Below are positions 1 through 8,591 of a stretch of 64,000 nt of DNA, one piece after another. The stretch's first letter is position 1; every line of letters starts with the position of its first letter. Source of the DNA: Lachnoclostridium phytofermentans ISDg (lineage in GTDB: Bacteria; Bacillota; Clostridia; Lachnospirales; Lachnospiraceae); NCBI RefSeq assembly GCF_000018685.1, contig NC_010001.1, positions 2,062,001 through 2,126,000 of the forward strand, given 5' to 3'. The notes under the pieces were generated by a model. It ran no database searches. It was not told where the DNA came from and saw only the letters and a list, made by a program, of their open reading frames with translations. The position numbers and the translations under genes are program-made.

Positions 1-1485
1 GGTCATCTATTTGATAAGGTGCAGTCCTTTACGATGGAAGAAATCAATAGATTTTCCACATCAAGTTTGATTACAAGGTCCACCAACGATATTACACAAG
101 TGCAAATGCTTGTTGTAATGGGCTTACAAGCTATGATTAAAGCACCTATTCTAGCAGTATGGGCAATTATGAAAATTAACGGTAAGAGTTGGCAATGGAC
201 ATTGACAACAACACTTGCGGTATTGGTCCTATTAGTAGTTGTTGGTTGTTGTGTAATTTTAGCAATGCCTAAGTTTAAGAAGCTTCAAAAATTAACGGAT
301 GATCTAAACCGAGTAACGAGAGAGAACCTTACTGGTCTTCGGGTTGTTCGCGCATATAATGCAGAAGAATATCAAGGTCGTAAATTTGAAAAAGCAAATA
401 CAGAATTAACTGGATCCAATTTATTTGCTAACCGTGTAATGGCTATGATGCTACCAAGTATTCAATTAGTAATGAGTGGTTTATCCTTAGCAATTTATTG
501 GGTGGGAGCGATTCTAATTCAAGAAGCTAGTATGATGGATAAAATGACGTTATTTTCAGATATGATAGTTTTCTCCTCTTATGCAATGCAAGTGGTTATG
601 GCATTTATGATGCTAATTATGATTTTTATAATGTTACCTCGTGCTTCCGTTTCTGCAAAACGTATTCTAGAAGTATTAGATACAAAACCAACTATTGTAG
701 ATGGACAGATTATGTCTTCAAAAACAAGATGCAAAGGTGAAGTGGAATTCAAAAATGTAAGTTTTAAGTATCCAGATGCCGAGGATTATGTAATACGTAA
801 TGTAAGTTTCACTGCAAAAAAGGGAGAAACGGTAGCATTTATCGGTTCCACTGGATGTGGTAAAAGTACGGTAGTGAATTTAATACCACGTTTTTATGAT
901 GTAACAGAAGGGGAAGTTTTAGTAGACGGAATTAATGTGAAAGAATATAGCCAATACGCACTTCGTAATAAAATCGGGTATGTATCCCAAAAAGCAACGT
1001 TATTTGGAGGAACTATCAAATCCAATGTTGCCTTTGGAGATAATGGGAAGGATGGATATCTTGCTACTGATATTATAGAGGCAGTTAGTACTGCCCAAGC
1101 AGCTGAATTTGTAGAAGCAAAAGAAGAAAGCTATGATAGCTTTGTAGCGCAAGGTGGTGCCAACTTATCTGGTGGACAAAAACAAAGAGTATCTATTGCC
1201 CGAGCGATTTGTAGACATCCAGAAATATTTATTTTTGATGATTCCTTCTCAGCGCTAGATTATAAGACAGACCGTAAATTACGTGATGCATTAAAACTTG
1301 AGTGCGCAGATGCTACCAAACTGGTCGTAGCACAACGTATTGGAACCGTTCGTGATGCAGACAAAATTGTAGTACTAGATGAAGGGGGAATAGTGGGAAT
1401 TGGTACACATGAACAATTAATGAAAACATGTGAAGTTTATCAACAAATTGCGTACTCACAATTATCGAAGGAGGAGTTAGCATGA
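1..1485 (+). CDS. ABC exporter half-transporter, subunit 1 (5' partial)
   Basis: The reading frame is open from base 1, so the N-terminus lies outside the window. What remains is most of the transmembrane domain and a full nucleotide-binding domain. Walker A (GSTGCGKST) falls at about residue 276 counted from the GTG at 19, followed by the Q-loop (YVSQK), a canonical LSGGQ signature, and Walker B ending FDDS. The Walker B catalytic Glu is Asp and the H-loop reads AQR instead of AHR, so this subunit's own ATP site looks degenerate. The stop overlaps the next start as ATGA, implying translational coupling. Known family logic: such pairs form heterodimeric type IV exporters (TM287/288, BmrCD type) for drugs, lipids or peptides. 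The substrate cannot be read from sequence. Confidence 0.93.
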   Translation, partial: GHLFDKVQSFTMEEINRFSTSSLITRSTNDITQVQMLVVMGLQAMIKAPILAVWAIMKINGKSWQWTLTTTLAVLVLLVVVGCCVILAMPKFKKLQKLTDDLNRVTRENLTGLRVVRAYNAEEYQGRKFEKANTELTGSNLFANRVMAMMLPSIQLVMSGLSLAIYWVGAILIQEASMMDKMTLFSDMIVFSSYAMQVVMAFMMLIMIFIMLPRASVSAKRILEVLDTKPTIVDGQIMSSKTRCKGEVEFKNVSFKYPDAEDYVIRNVSFTAKKGETVAFIGSTGCGKSTVVNLIPRFYDVTEGEVLVDGINVKEYSQYALRNKIGYVSQKATLFGGTIKSNVAFGDNGKDGYLATDIIEAVSTAQAAEFVEAKEESYDSFVAQGGANLSGGQKQRVSIARAICRHPEIFIFDDSFSALDYKTDRKLRDALKLECADATKLVVAQRIGTVRDADKIVVLDEGGIVGIGTHEQLMKTCEVYQQIAYSQLSKEELA

Positions 1486-3323
1486 GCCATAAAGAAGAAT
1501 ATAAATTAGGGCAATCTAATCGTAGAAAACAAATGGGACCACCAGGACCAGGTATGGGCGGCGCTGGTGAGAAAGCCAAAGACTTTAAAACAACATGGGT
1601 AAAGTTACTTAAGTATTGTAAAAAATATTGGGCAGTTATGGTAATTGCGTTAAGTTGCGTAGTGATGGGTACTGTATTAACGTTAATTGGTCCTGACAAA
1701 TTATCAGAACTTACTGATTTGATTACAAAGGGAATTGTTACTGGAATCGATTTAGATGGTGTTGCTAGAATTGGTTGGACATTGGTAATATTTTATGGAC
1801 TTAGTTTTCTGCTGTCATTAATACAAGGTGTGGTGATGGCTACGATTACACAAAATGTATCGAAACAGTTACGTGGAGATATTTCTGCTAAGATTAATCG
1901 TTTGCCGATGTGGTTTTATAATAAGACAACAACAGGAGATGTACTTTCTCGTGTGACGAATGACGTAGATACCATTGGGCAATCTCTAAATCAAAGTGTG
2001 GGGACATTAGTTTCTGCTATTACTTTATTAGTTGGATCTTTGATTATGATGTTAAAGACAAATGTATTTATGACAATTACAGCGATTGTTGCAACTTGTA
2101 TTGGATTTGTATTGATGATGCTTATCATGGGAAAATCACAAAAATACTTTGTACGTCAGCAACAGCATCTAGGTGAAATCAATGGACATATTGAAGAAAT
2201 TTATGATGGGCATACCATTGTAAAAGCTTATAATGGTGAAGCCAAAGCACGAGAGAAATTTGTTTATTTAAATAATGAACTTCGAGAAAGTAATTTTATG
2301 TCTCAATGTTTATCAGGGTTAATGATGCCTCTGATGTCGTTTATTGGTAACTTCGGTTATGTCGCAGTTTGTGTAGTTGGTGCCGTTCTTGTAATGAATA
2401 ACACGATTTCCTTTGGAGTAATCGTGGCTTTTATATTATATGTAAGATATTTTACACAACCATTAAGTCAGCTTGCACAAGCTGCCCAGTCTTTGCAATC
2501 GGCTGCAGCAGCAGGAGAACGTGTGTTTGAATTCCTTGAAGCGGAAGAAATGGAAGATGAGTTGGCAAAGACAAGAAAGCTTGAAAATGTGCAAGGTAAG
2601 GTTGATTTTGAACATGTAAATTTTGGCTATGAAGGTTCTGATAAAGCAATCATTAATGATTTCTCGGTTTCCACCAAGCCAGGTCAAAAAGTTGCAATTG
2701 TTGGCCCAACTGGAGCAGGGAAAACTACCATTGTAAATCTTTTAATGCGTTTCCATGAAATACAAAGTGGAACTATTAAGATTGATAATATTCCTGTTCA
2801 TCAGTTACGACGTGAAGATGTTCATGAACAATTTTGCATGGTACTTCAAGATACGTGGATTTTTGAAGGAACGGTCCGTGAAAATCTAGTATATAGTACA
2901 GAAAATGTTTCTGAGCAAACGTTAGAAGAGGCATGTAAAGCAGTTGGCTTGCATCATTTTATACGTACGCTTCCACATGGATATGATACGATGTTAAATG
3001 ATCAATTGAGTCTATCGGCAGGACAAAAACAGCAGCTTACAATAGCGAGAGCCATGATTGCAGACCGACCAATGTTAATTCTTGATGAAGCTACAAGTTC
3101 TGTAGATACTCGTACTGAGTTAATCATTCAAAATGCTATGGATGAGTTAATGAAAGGACGTACTTCATTTATTATTGCTCATAGGCTATCAACTATTAAA
3201 AATGCGGATTTGATTCTTGTTATGAAAGATGGTGATATCATAGAGAGCGGAAACCATAACGAATTAATGAAACAAGGCGGATTCTATGCAGACCTATATA
3301 ATAGTCAATTCGATGCGGCGTAA
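1482..3323 (+). CDS. ABC exporter half-transporter, subunit 2
   Basis: A 613-residue transmembrane-plus-ATPase half-transporter. A glycine/proline-rich cytoplasmic N-terminus (MGPPGPGMGG) precedes six predicted membrane segments (about residues 45-320), then an ATPase domain with Walker A GPTGAGKTT, Walker B LILDEATSS with the catalytic Glu present, and a normal H-loop (IIAHRLST). Its signature is LSAGQ instead of LSGGQ. That complements subunit 1: in the dimer, the site built from subunit 1 Walker motifs and this signature would be degenerate, while the other site is consensus. It starts within the preceding stop codon, behind the GGAGG at about 1470. Function: ATP-driven export of an unidentified compound. 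Confidence 0.94.
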   Translation: MSHKEEYKLGQSNRRKQMGPPGPGMGGAGEKAKDFKTTWVKLLKYCKKYWAVMVIALSCVVMGTVLTLIGPDKLSELTDLITKGIVTGIDLDGVARIGWTLVIFYGLSFLLSLIQGVVMATITQNVSKQLRGDISAKINRLPMWFYNKTTTGDVLSRVTNDVDTIGQSLNQSVGTLVSAITLLVGSLIMMLKTNVFMTITAIVATCIGFVLMMLIMGKSQKYFVRQQQHLGEINGHIEEIYDGHTIVKAYNGEAKAREKFVYLNNELRESNFMSQCLSGLMMPLMSFIGNFGYVAVCVVGAVLVMNNTISFGVIVAFILYVRYFTQPLSQLAQAAQSLQSAAAAGERVFEFLEAEEMEDELAKTRKLENVQGKVDFEHVNFGYEGSDKAIINDFSVSTKPGQKVAIVGPTGAGKTTIVNLLMRFHEIQSGTIKIDNIPVHQLRREDVHEQFCMVLQDTWIFEGTVRENLVYSTENVSEQTLEEACKAVGLHHFIRTLPHGYDTMLNDQLSLSAGQKQQLTIARAMIADRPMLILDEATSSVDTRTELIIQNAMDELMKGRTSFIIAHRLSTIKNADLILVMKDGDIIESGNHNELMKQGGFYADLYNSQFDAA

Positions 3324-3345
3324 TAAAATAATAAATAATTATATG

Positions 3346-3377
3346 ATGCACTCATTTAAGTTAATGAGTGCATTTTG
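3346..3377 (+). terminator. Rho-independent terminator after the ABC pair
   Basis: A perfect inverted repeat (ATGCACTCATT, 6-nt loop, AATGAGTGCAT) begins about 25 bases after the stop codon of the second ABC subunit and is followed by TTTT. It would end the exporter transcript. Confidence 0.75.
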
Positions 3378-3547
3378 CTGTTGTAATATGTATTTTCTTT
3401 GTAGTTTTATATTTTTTGGTATATACTGGAGGAGAATAATAGGATTATGTAGTGTTTTAAAGATGAAAATACTCTTTCCTATTAGCAATCAAGGTCAAGA
3501 AATAGAATTCCTTATGAGATATACTTATGTCATTGGGAGGTGAGAAA

Positions 3548-4241
3548 ATGGATGAGACTGAAACTATTATGTCGGTACAACGCATGCAAGAATATATTGA
3601 TGTAAATATTTTAAGAAAAATCACAATAAAAGAATTAGCTGTTGCAGCAGGATATTCACCATGGCATGCTGCAAGACTGTTCAAAGAAGTTACCGGTAAG
3701 GCACCATTTGAGTACATTCGTGCATTAAGACTTACTAAAGCGGCATTAATACAACGTGATAGTAATGAAAAAATAATAGATGTAGCGATGGATTTTGTGT
3801 TTGATTCTCACGAGGGATTTACGAGAGCTTTCTCAAAGCAATTTGGTATGACACCAAGCAAATATAGTCAATACACACCGCCAATAAAATTGTTTATGCC
3901 TCAGAAAGTTTTCGATACCTACCGAGCATTTCATAAAGGAGGAAAAATGATGAGTGAAGCAAATATTACTAAATCTATATTTGTTCAGGTGATTGAGCGT
4001 CCTTCACGAAAGGTTTTGCTAAAGAGAGGAAAAAATGCAATCGACTATTTTGAATACTGTGAGGAGGTAGGTTGTGATGTGTGGGCAGTTCTTTCAAGTG
4101 TAAAAGAAGCGATGTATGAGCCAATTGGAATGTGGCTTCCAAGGCATCTTAAGGGCACCAGAAGATGCACCAAGATTTCAGCTTGCACCAATGGGATACA
4201 GAGGGTATATTGAAGCACGTCCTGTTAAAGCAATAAGCTAA
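3548..4241 (+). pseudogene. AraC-family regulator with GyrI-like domain, internal deletion
   Basis: The start is ATG 3548 behind GGGAGGTG. Residues about 8-110 are a complete AraC double helix-turn-helix ending in the usual FGMTPSKYSQ. A linker and the beginning of a GyrI-like effector-binding domain follow (FVQVIERPSRKVLLKRG, then GMWLPRHL). The frame then shifts and stops at 4213. In the +1 frame from about 4149, the characteristic end of this family appears (EDAPRFQLAPMGYRGYIEAR) and ends at TAA 4241. Roughly 80 residues that normally lie between these two points are missing, so an internal deletion with a frame change has removed most of the effector domain. The DNA-binding half could still be translated. 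It might once have controlled the adjacent ABC exporter. Confidence 0.75.
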
Positions 4242-4380
4242 ATATTTAATACAAAAGTTGTCTTATGCTTTGGCTTACTTGTCCGCCAAGGAAGGGATTG
4301 CGGCCATTCCGGTGATGAATTGGGAAAAGTATTCTTCCAAAACCGGAAGGCCAATCGGCAGACCAAAATACTATATTTAA
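4237..4380 (+). pseudogene. Unrecognised coding remnant (C-terminal tail)
   Basis: The frame is open from 4237 to TAA 4380 and encodes about 46 residues without a start, including AKEGIAAIPVMNWEKYSS and ending TGRPIGRPKYYI. The basic GRPxGRPK tail recalls the C-terminal ends of some site-specific recombinases, but this is weak. The last part is repeated at 25982, where it is interrupted by a stop. This sequence therefore marks one edge of the duplicated encapsulin/lactonase block. Confidence 0.3.
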
Positions 4381-5711
4381 GTATACGTCTTTGTTATTAG
4401 TTTCCATAGAGTATCTATCAGTACATCGATCTCTCTGTAGGTATTATAAAAAGCTAATGAAATTCTGGCTGTGCTTTCTACGCCAAATCTTCTTAAAATT
4501 GGTAAAGAACAATGATGGCCTGTACGGACTGCAATCCCTTCTTTATCCAACATCTGTCCGATGGATTCTGTGGCAATACCGTTTAGTGTAAAAGAGATGA
4601 CTCCAGCTTTTTCTGAGGCTGTTCCTATGACAGACAGTCCGGGAATATTACGTAAGGCATCAGAAGTATACGACAAAAGACTATGCTCATATTTAGCAAT
4701 ATGATCCATTCCTATATGCTGCAGATAATCCACGGCAGCACCTAGTCCCACAGCGCCTGCTATATCGCCTGTACCCGCTTCAAATCTTTGGGGTGTCAGT
4801 TGATAAGTAGTTTTTTCGAATGTTACATTGTCAATCATATTTCCGCCGCCTTGATAGGGCGACATTTCATTTAACGTATCCTTTTTACCATATAATATGC
4901 CGATGCCTGTGGGTCCAAATAGCTTATGACCTGAAAAGACAAGAAAATCACAGTCTAAATCATTAACATCCACTTTAAAATGAGGTACTGCCTGAGCAGC
5001 GTCGACCAAAACTTTTGCTCCATATTGATGTGCCATAGCAACAATGTCCTTAATGGGCGTTATTGTGCCAAGAGAATTGGATACATAGGAAGCGGCCACA
5101 ATTTTTACTTTGGGTGACAACAGCTTCTTATATGACTGCATATCTATCTGTCCGGTATCATCGACAGGTATAATACGTAGTACAGCGCCTGTTTCCGCGC
5201 AAAGCATTTGCCAGGGTACAATATTAGCATGATGTTCGAGACAGGAAACGAGAATCTCGTCATCCTTATTTAGGTTATGTCTCCCATAAGATGCTGCTAC
5301 CAGATTAATACCTTCCGTAGCACCTCGTACAAAAATAATTTCTTCGTAAGAAGAAGCGTTTATAAAATGTTTAATTTTGTTTCTCGCCGCTTCATAAGCA
5401 TCTGTAGCCGTAGCAGCAAGGGTGTGTGCGCCTCTGTGGATATTTGAATTTTCGTGTTCATAGAAATAGGAAAGGCGATCTATAACAGGCTTAGGTTTTT
5501 GGGTTGTTGCGGCATTATCAAGCCAAATCAAGGGTTTTCCATGAACCTTTGTTGAGAGGATCGGAAAATCGTTTCGCAGCGCGTCCACATCAAATGTAGA
5601 TGCATGTATTGGTGATTCATGACCTTCAGACTTATAAACACTTAAGACATCAATAATTGCATTTTCATATTCACTCCATGAACAATACGTTTGCATAAGT
5701 TCAATACTCAT
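4377..5711 (-). CDS. SufS-like cysteine desulfurase, family 2A encapsulin cargo
   Basis: A 444-residue PLP enzyme that converts cysteine to alanine and transfers sulfur to its own cysteine as persulfide. The SufS-like core starts near residue 41. Visible features are the PLP lysine in FSGHKLFG (Lys263), the VDAAQ aspartate (Asp237), the ATEGINL loop, and the active-site cysteine in RTGHHCSLP (Cys401). It overlaps the shell gene upstream by 11 bases (shell stop 5701-5703, this start 5709-5711), so the two should be co-translated. Known: family 2A encapsulins such as SrpI package a cysteine desulfurase through a long disordered N-terminal extension, over 200 residues in the characterised case. 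Here the extension is only about 40 residues (MSIELMQTYCSW...), so cargo loading may differ. A decayed duplicate lies at 26021-26573. Confidence 0.92.
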   Translation of the reverse strand: MSIELMQTYCSWSEYENAIIDVLSVYKSEGHESPIHASTFDVDALRNDFPILSTKVHGKPLIWLDNAATTQKPKPVIDRLSYFYEHENSNIHRGAHTLAATATDAYEAARNKIKHFINASSYEEIIFVRGATEGINLVAASYGRHNLNKDDEILVSCLEHHANIVPWQMLCAETGAVLRIIPVDDTGQIDMQSYKKLLSPKVKIVAASYVSNSLGTITPIKDIVAMAHQYGAKVLVDAAQAVPHFKVDVNDLDCDFLVFSGHKLFGPTGIGILYGKKDTLNEMSPYQGGGNMIDNVTFEKTTYQLTPQRFEAGTGDIAGAVGLGAAVDYLQHIGMDHIAKYEHSLLSYTSDALRNIPGLSVIGTASEKAGVISFTLNGIATESIGQMLDKEGIAVRTGHHCSLPILRRFGVESTARISLAFYNTYREIDVLIDTLWKLITKTYT

Positions 5712-6645
5712 AATAATTACCTATCTCCACATCTTCCAGTACGGCAATGGCGTCATCTGTTAAAACAGCAGCCGAACAATAAATCTTAAGTAGATAGGTC
5801 CCGATGCCTAAATTATCAATTCCCATGAATCTAACCGATAGTCCCCTGGATTCCTCTCCCGGGAGCCCTCCTTGATGAAGTCCTATGACACCCTGTTTTT
5901 GCTCGCCGGTACGGATAAGCAGTATATTGGTTTTACCTGATTTCATTTCAGGTTTTCTAAGCCCGTCAACCAGAAGTTTATCAGTTGGGAAAATTGGTAT
6001 CCCTCTCCATGTTATAAAATGTGAGTTGTACAGATTAACAGTAACAGGAGGAACACCTCTGCGTGTGCATTCGCGGCTAAAAGCGGCAATAGCTGTTGGA
6101 TGGGCCAGAAAAAAAGAAGGCTCTTTCCACACTTTTGCAATCAGCTCATCCATATCGTCAGGTGTTGGATAGCCCTTTAACGTTTGAATGCGTTGGGAAG
6201 GGGCAATATTATTAATTAAGCCATATTTCTTATGGTTAATCAGCGAACTCTCTTGTCTTTCTTTCATGCTTTCAATACCTAAACGCAACTGTTCCTTGAT
6301 TTGATCATAGGGTTTACTATAAAGGTCCGAAACTCTTGTATCAATTTTGATAATGGTTGAAATTGAGTTTAATATATATTCTCTGGGATTTGGTTCATAA
6401 TCTATAAAACTCTCGGGAATTTTATTATCATCTTCATCCTGGGAACAAAGTACATCCAAAAGCGTTTCACCTTGTCTTACCTTATTTAACCTGAATATAC
6501 CAGTATCCAATGATTTCCATTCCAACAGCCTTGTCAACCATCTTGGACTTATTGCGTCATACTGAGGGGCAGTTTTCGCTACATCGGCAAGATTATAAGC
6601 AGTATCAGCAGATAGCGCATCATTTTTTGTGTTTATATATTCCAT
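5701..6645 (-). CDS. Family 2A encapsulin shell protein (SrpI-like)
   Basis: A 314-residue HK97-fold shell protein that assembles into an icosahedral protein compartment. The strongly conserved SrpI-type blocks are present: KYGLINNIAPSQRIQT, PTPDDMDELIAKVWKEP, FFLAHPTAIAAF, CTRRGVPP, FITWRGIPIFP, LLIRTGE, GLSVRFMGID and the C-terminal SAAVLTDDAIAVLEDV. The start at 6645 was chosen because AAGGGAG lies at ideal spacing; the frame is open 15 codons further upstream but without a ribosome site. The length matches the family. The overlap with the desulfurase indicates shell and cargo are made together. Known role of the family: sulfur storage or sulfur-stress response. The product here is inferred. 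A short N-terminal fragment of a second copy survives near 26525-26573. Confidence 0.93.
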   Translation of the reverse strand: MEYINTKNDALSADTAYNLADVAKTAPQYDAISPRWLTRLLEWKSLDTGIFRLNKVRQGETLLDVLCSQDEDDNKIPESFIDYEPNPREYILNSISTIIKIDTRVSDLYSKPYDQIKEQLRLGIESMKERQESSLINHKKYGLINNIAPSQRIQTLKGYPTPDDMDELIAKVWKEPSFFLAHPTAIAAFSRECTRRGVPPVTVNLYNSHFITWRGIPIFPTDKLLVDGLRKPEMKSGKTNILLIRTGEQKQGVIGLHQGGLPGEESRGLSVRFMGIDNLGIGTYLLKIYCSAAVLTDDAIAVLEDVEIGNYYEY

Positions 6646-6845
6646 ATAATACTCCCTTATAAAACATAACATTTTTAACATTTTTTCCAAATATTATTAA
6701 TTTTATACAAAAGTTAAGATAGTACAAAATATAAAGGCTGGATAGCAGTCCTGTTACCCAATGATTGTGCTTGTCTGCTCTAGTACCTGCTTTAGGCCCT
6801 AAACCAAATTTTCCTGATTATCTACAGGATCATAAAATTTTTAAA

Positions 6846-6903
6846 AGAAAATAAAAGCCACAATTTACCTGACAGGAGTGTAAATGACATCAGGCAAATT
6901 GTG
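6846..6903 (-). terminator. Terminator of the lactonase-like gene, copy A
   Basis: An inverted repeat (CACAATTTACCTGA at 6859, TCAGGCAAATTGTG at 6890; one mismatch) with a 17-nt loop is followed on the minus strand by a T-rich run. It lies downstream of the lactonase gene and upstream of the encapsulin gene. It recurs with a perfect stem at 26670-26716 after copy B. Confidence 0.65.
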
Positions 6904-6968
6904 GTTGAAATTAAGGGAAAAGGGCTGTATTTTTTTGCACTAAGAAAATGTAATTATAAACAGATTAT

Positions 6969-8048
6969 TTAATATCTATTTGGTAAGCATAGGATCGCCA
7001 AACCTTGTGAACCCAAATTCGGAAGTTGTGTGTTGCTGAAAACTTGCTTTCGGATTAGTTTGCCTTCTCGGCCAGTGATGAAAACGCTGATGGATCCCTC
7101 ATTTCCGTTTAGTACATACAGATAATTGGTACAAACACCACTATCAATTGGTGCACCAGACCCATCTTTCGTGTTATAAACAATATTTGAAACGCTCACA
7201 TGTCCATCATATTCAACTTCATACGTTGTTATTGTGTGGCTGCCAGCATTGGAAGTATAGGCAAAACGTCCGTCTTCAGATAGTGCAACCCAACAGGTAG
7301 CTGATTGAAAATTCAAAATGGATGAACTGATTACAGAAAGTGTTCCATTATGATTAACTTTATAAGAAGATAATGCATTTGTTCCAGCCTCCGTAACCAG
7401 TAAAATTTCATTTGTAAAGAAAACAGAGCCAAAAGGTCCAGCACCGCTAGAATTACTGACGATAGGGCCGGTGAGGGATCCGTCTGGTTGAACGGTAAAT
7501 ACACTGATTAGGTTAGTGCTCTGCTCGGAGACTGCTATTTTTTTACCGTTATAATTGATGACAATGCATGTTGGATTGGCATTTTTTGAACTCAATGATT
7601 TAGTAGAGCCAATGATTTCGAAAAGCTTGCCGTTTTCGTCCACCTGAAAACCAGTTATATTGGACGCAATGCTGCTCCCATTGCCTGCATTTGTCACATA
7701 GAGAAGATTACTTTGAGTTGTTAGGCTTTTTGGGAAGAAACCGCCGGATTGTTTCACGTCTGCAAGAATCAGGGTTCCCGAGTTGGTGATTTTGAAGCTA
7801 GTGATACTATTGCTACCTGCGTTCACGACGAAGAGGAAATGTCCGTCATCTGATAGTATGATTGATCCCTGTGATCCAAGGGGATCAACAGCTTGGGCAC
7901 CAGTGCCTTTACCGCCTGTTTTGTAAGCCTTAACAAATGTAAGATTATCACCGGAATCATGACGAATAGCTACAACTTCATTACAATCAGCAGCATTCGA
8001 CATAGAATAAACCATGTATCCATGCCTACAATCTATCATATCATACAT
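6969..8048 (-). CDS. Lactonase-family beta-propeller protein, copy A
   Basis: A 359-residue protein of the seven-bladed lactonase (6-phosphogluconolactonase-like, PF10282) type. It has regular about 45-residue blades with repeats such as HFLFVVNAGSNSITSF, LLYVTNAGNGSSI, KIAVSEQSTNLISVF, ILLVTEAGTNALSSY, RFAYTSNAGSHTITTY and LYVLNGNEGSISVF. No signal peptide is visible. The start ATG 8048 follows AAGGAGTGG. Two close paralogs lie at 26779 and 28169, with similar 5' and 3' flanks. Its lasting association with a family 2A encapsulin block suggests, but does not prove, a linked role. True lactonase activity cannot be inferred from the fold alone. Confidence 0.85.
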   Translation of the reverse strand: MYDMIDCRHGYMVYSMSNAADCNEVVAIRHDSGDNLTFVKAYKTGGKGTGAQAVDPLGSQGSIILSDDGHFLFVVNAGSNSITSFKITNSGTLILADVKQSGGFFPKSLTTQSNLLYVTNAGNGSSIASNITGFQVDENGKLFEIIGSTKSLSSKNANPTCIVINYNGKKIAVSEQSTNLISVFTVQPDGSLTGPIVSNSSGAGPFGSVFFTNEILLVTEAGTNALSSYKVNHNGTLSVISSSILNFQSATCWVALSEDGRFAYTSNAGSHTITTYEVEYDGHVSVSNIVYNTKDGSGAPIDSGVCTNYLYVLNGNEGSISVFITGREGKLIRKQVFSNTQLPNLGSQGLAILCLPNRY

Positions 8049-8194
8049 TATTTTACCACTCCTTAAACGATTTGTTTTTAATAAGAATAAGTACGCATTT
8101 GGCGACGTCTTATTGGTATCAATATATTCAATTTATTTACTAAAATGCCAAAATATTTATTGACCTTCAAGTAGGGGTAGAGCAAGACCATCAG

Positions 8195-8290
8195 CTATGC
8201 CGGTGGTTTCTATTGAACCGCTACTGCCGGAATCGCATGAGTGGTGTGAGAGGAGGTAGCTGAAATAATCAACTACCTCCTACTATTTAT
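8195..8290 (+). ncRNA. Group II intron 3' end remnant (domains V-VI-like)
   Basis: The stretch GTGGTTTCTATTGAACCGC (8203), then GAGTGGTGTGAGAGG (about 8239), a 9-bp stem AGGAGGTAG / CTACCTCCT (8251-8281) and CTCCTACT closely follows the order seen at the 3' end of bacterial group IIC-type introns (domain V hairpin, GGTGTGAGAGG joiner, domain VI stem ending CTCCTACT). The domain V stem is imperfect: ACCGCT pairs with AGTGGT and TGC with GCA, with mismatches in the bulge. No reverse transcriptase gene lies nearby, so this would be an inactive relic. The identification rests on remembered family sequence; an Rfam group-II model search would settle it. Confidence 0.5.
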
Positions 8291-8591
8291 AATGTGATAA
8301 AAAAAGTGCATCAGCGACATAGCCGAAATAACCATGTAACTTGATTTCGATTATCCTTATATCGGCCTCGGAAGCTCCACATCAAATGATTGGGTTGTAA
8401 CGAAAGAACTTGCATAAAATTACATTTTATGCTAATATAAATTTGTAAATATTTACCATATTATGCATGCAGTATTTTTAAATGCTAAGGGCTTCGAGGG
8501 TGGTCTTGATTAGCATTTCCTAGTAGCATAGTAGTGTAACAACTCTGAGTTGAGATGTATATTGTTAATCAATCTGAAAGGAGGAACACAT
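8286..8591. other. Intergenic region with 9-bp inverted repeat
   Basis: No gene was seen. AAATGCTAA (8480-8488) and TTAGCATTT (8510-8518) form a perfect inverted repeat around a 21-nt loop, some 70 bases upstream of the deacetylase start. It is not followed by a T-run, so it is more likely a 5'-leader structure or operator than a terminator. The region upstream is AT-rich with no clear sigma-A promoter. Confidence 0.4.

Larger units (their letters stand above)
4338..8155. repeat. Segmental duplication, copy A (intact)
   Basis: This block carries desulfurase, encapsulin, terminator, lactonase and lactonase promoter region. Its left end (CAAAACCGGAAGG at 4338) and its interior match 25982-27900 (copy B), and its lactonase part with both flanks matches about 28100-29370 (copy C). 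Copy A is the only one with full-length desulfurase and shell genes and is probably closest to the ancestral arrangement. Confidence 0.8.

Noticed and set aside
3286..3543. 85-codon frame between the ABC pair and the AraC relic
   Set aside because: It spans the terminator hairpin, begins inside the ABC gene and resembles no protein.
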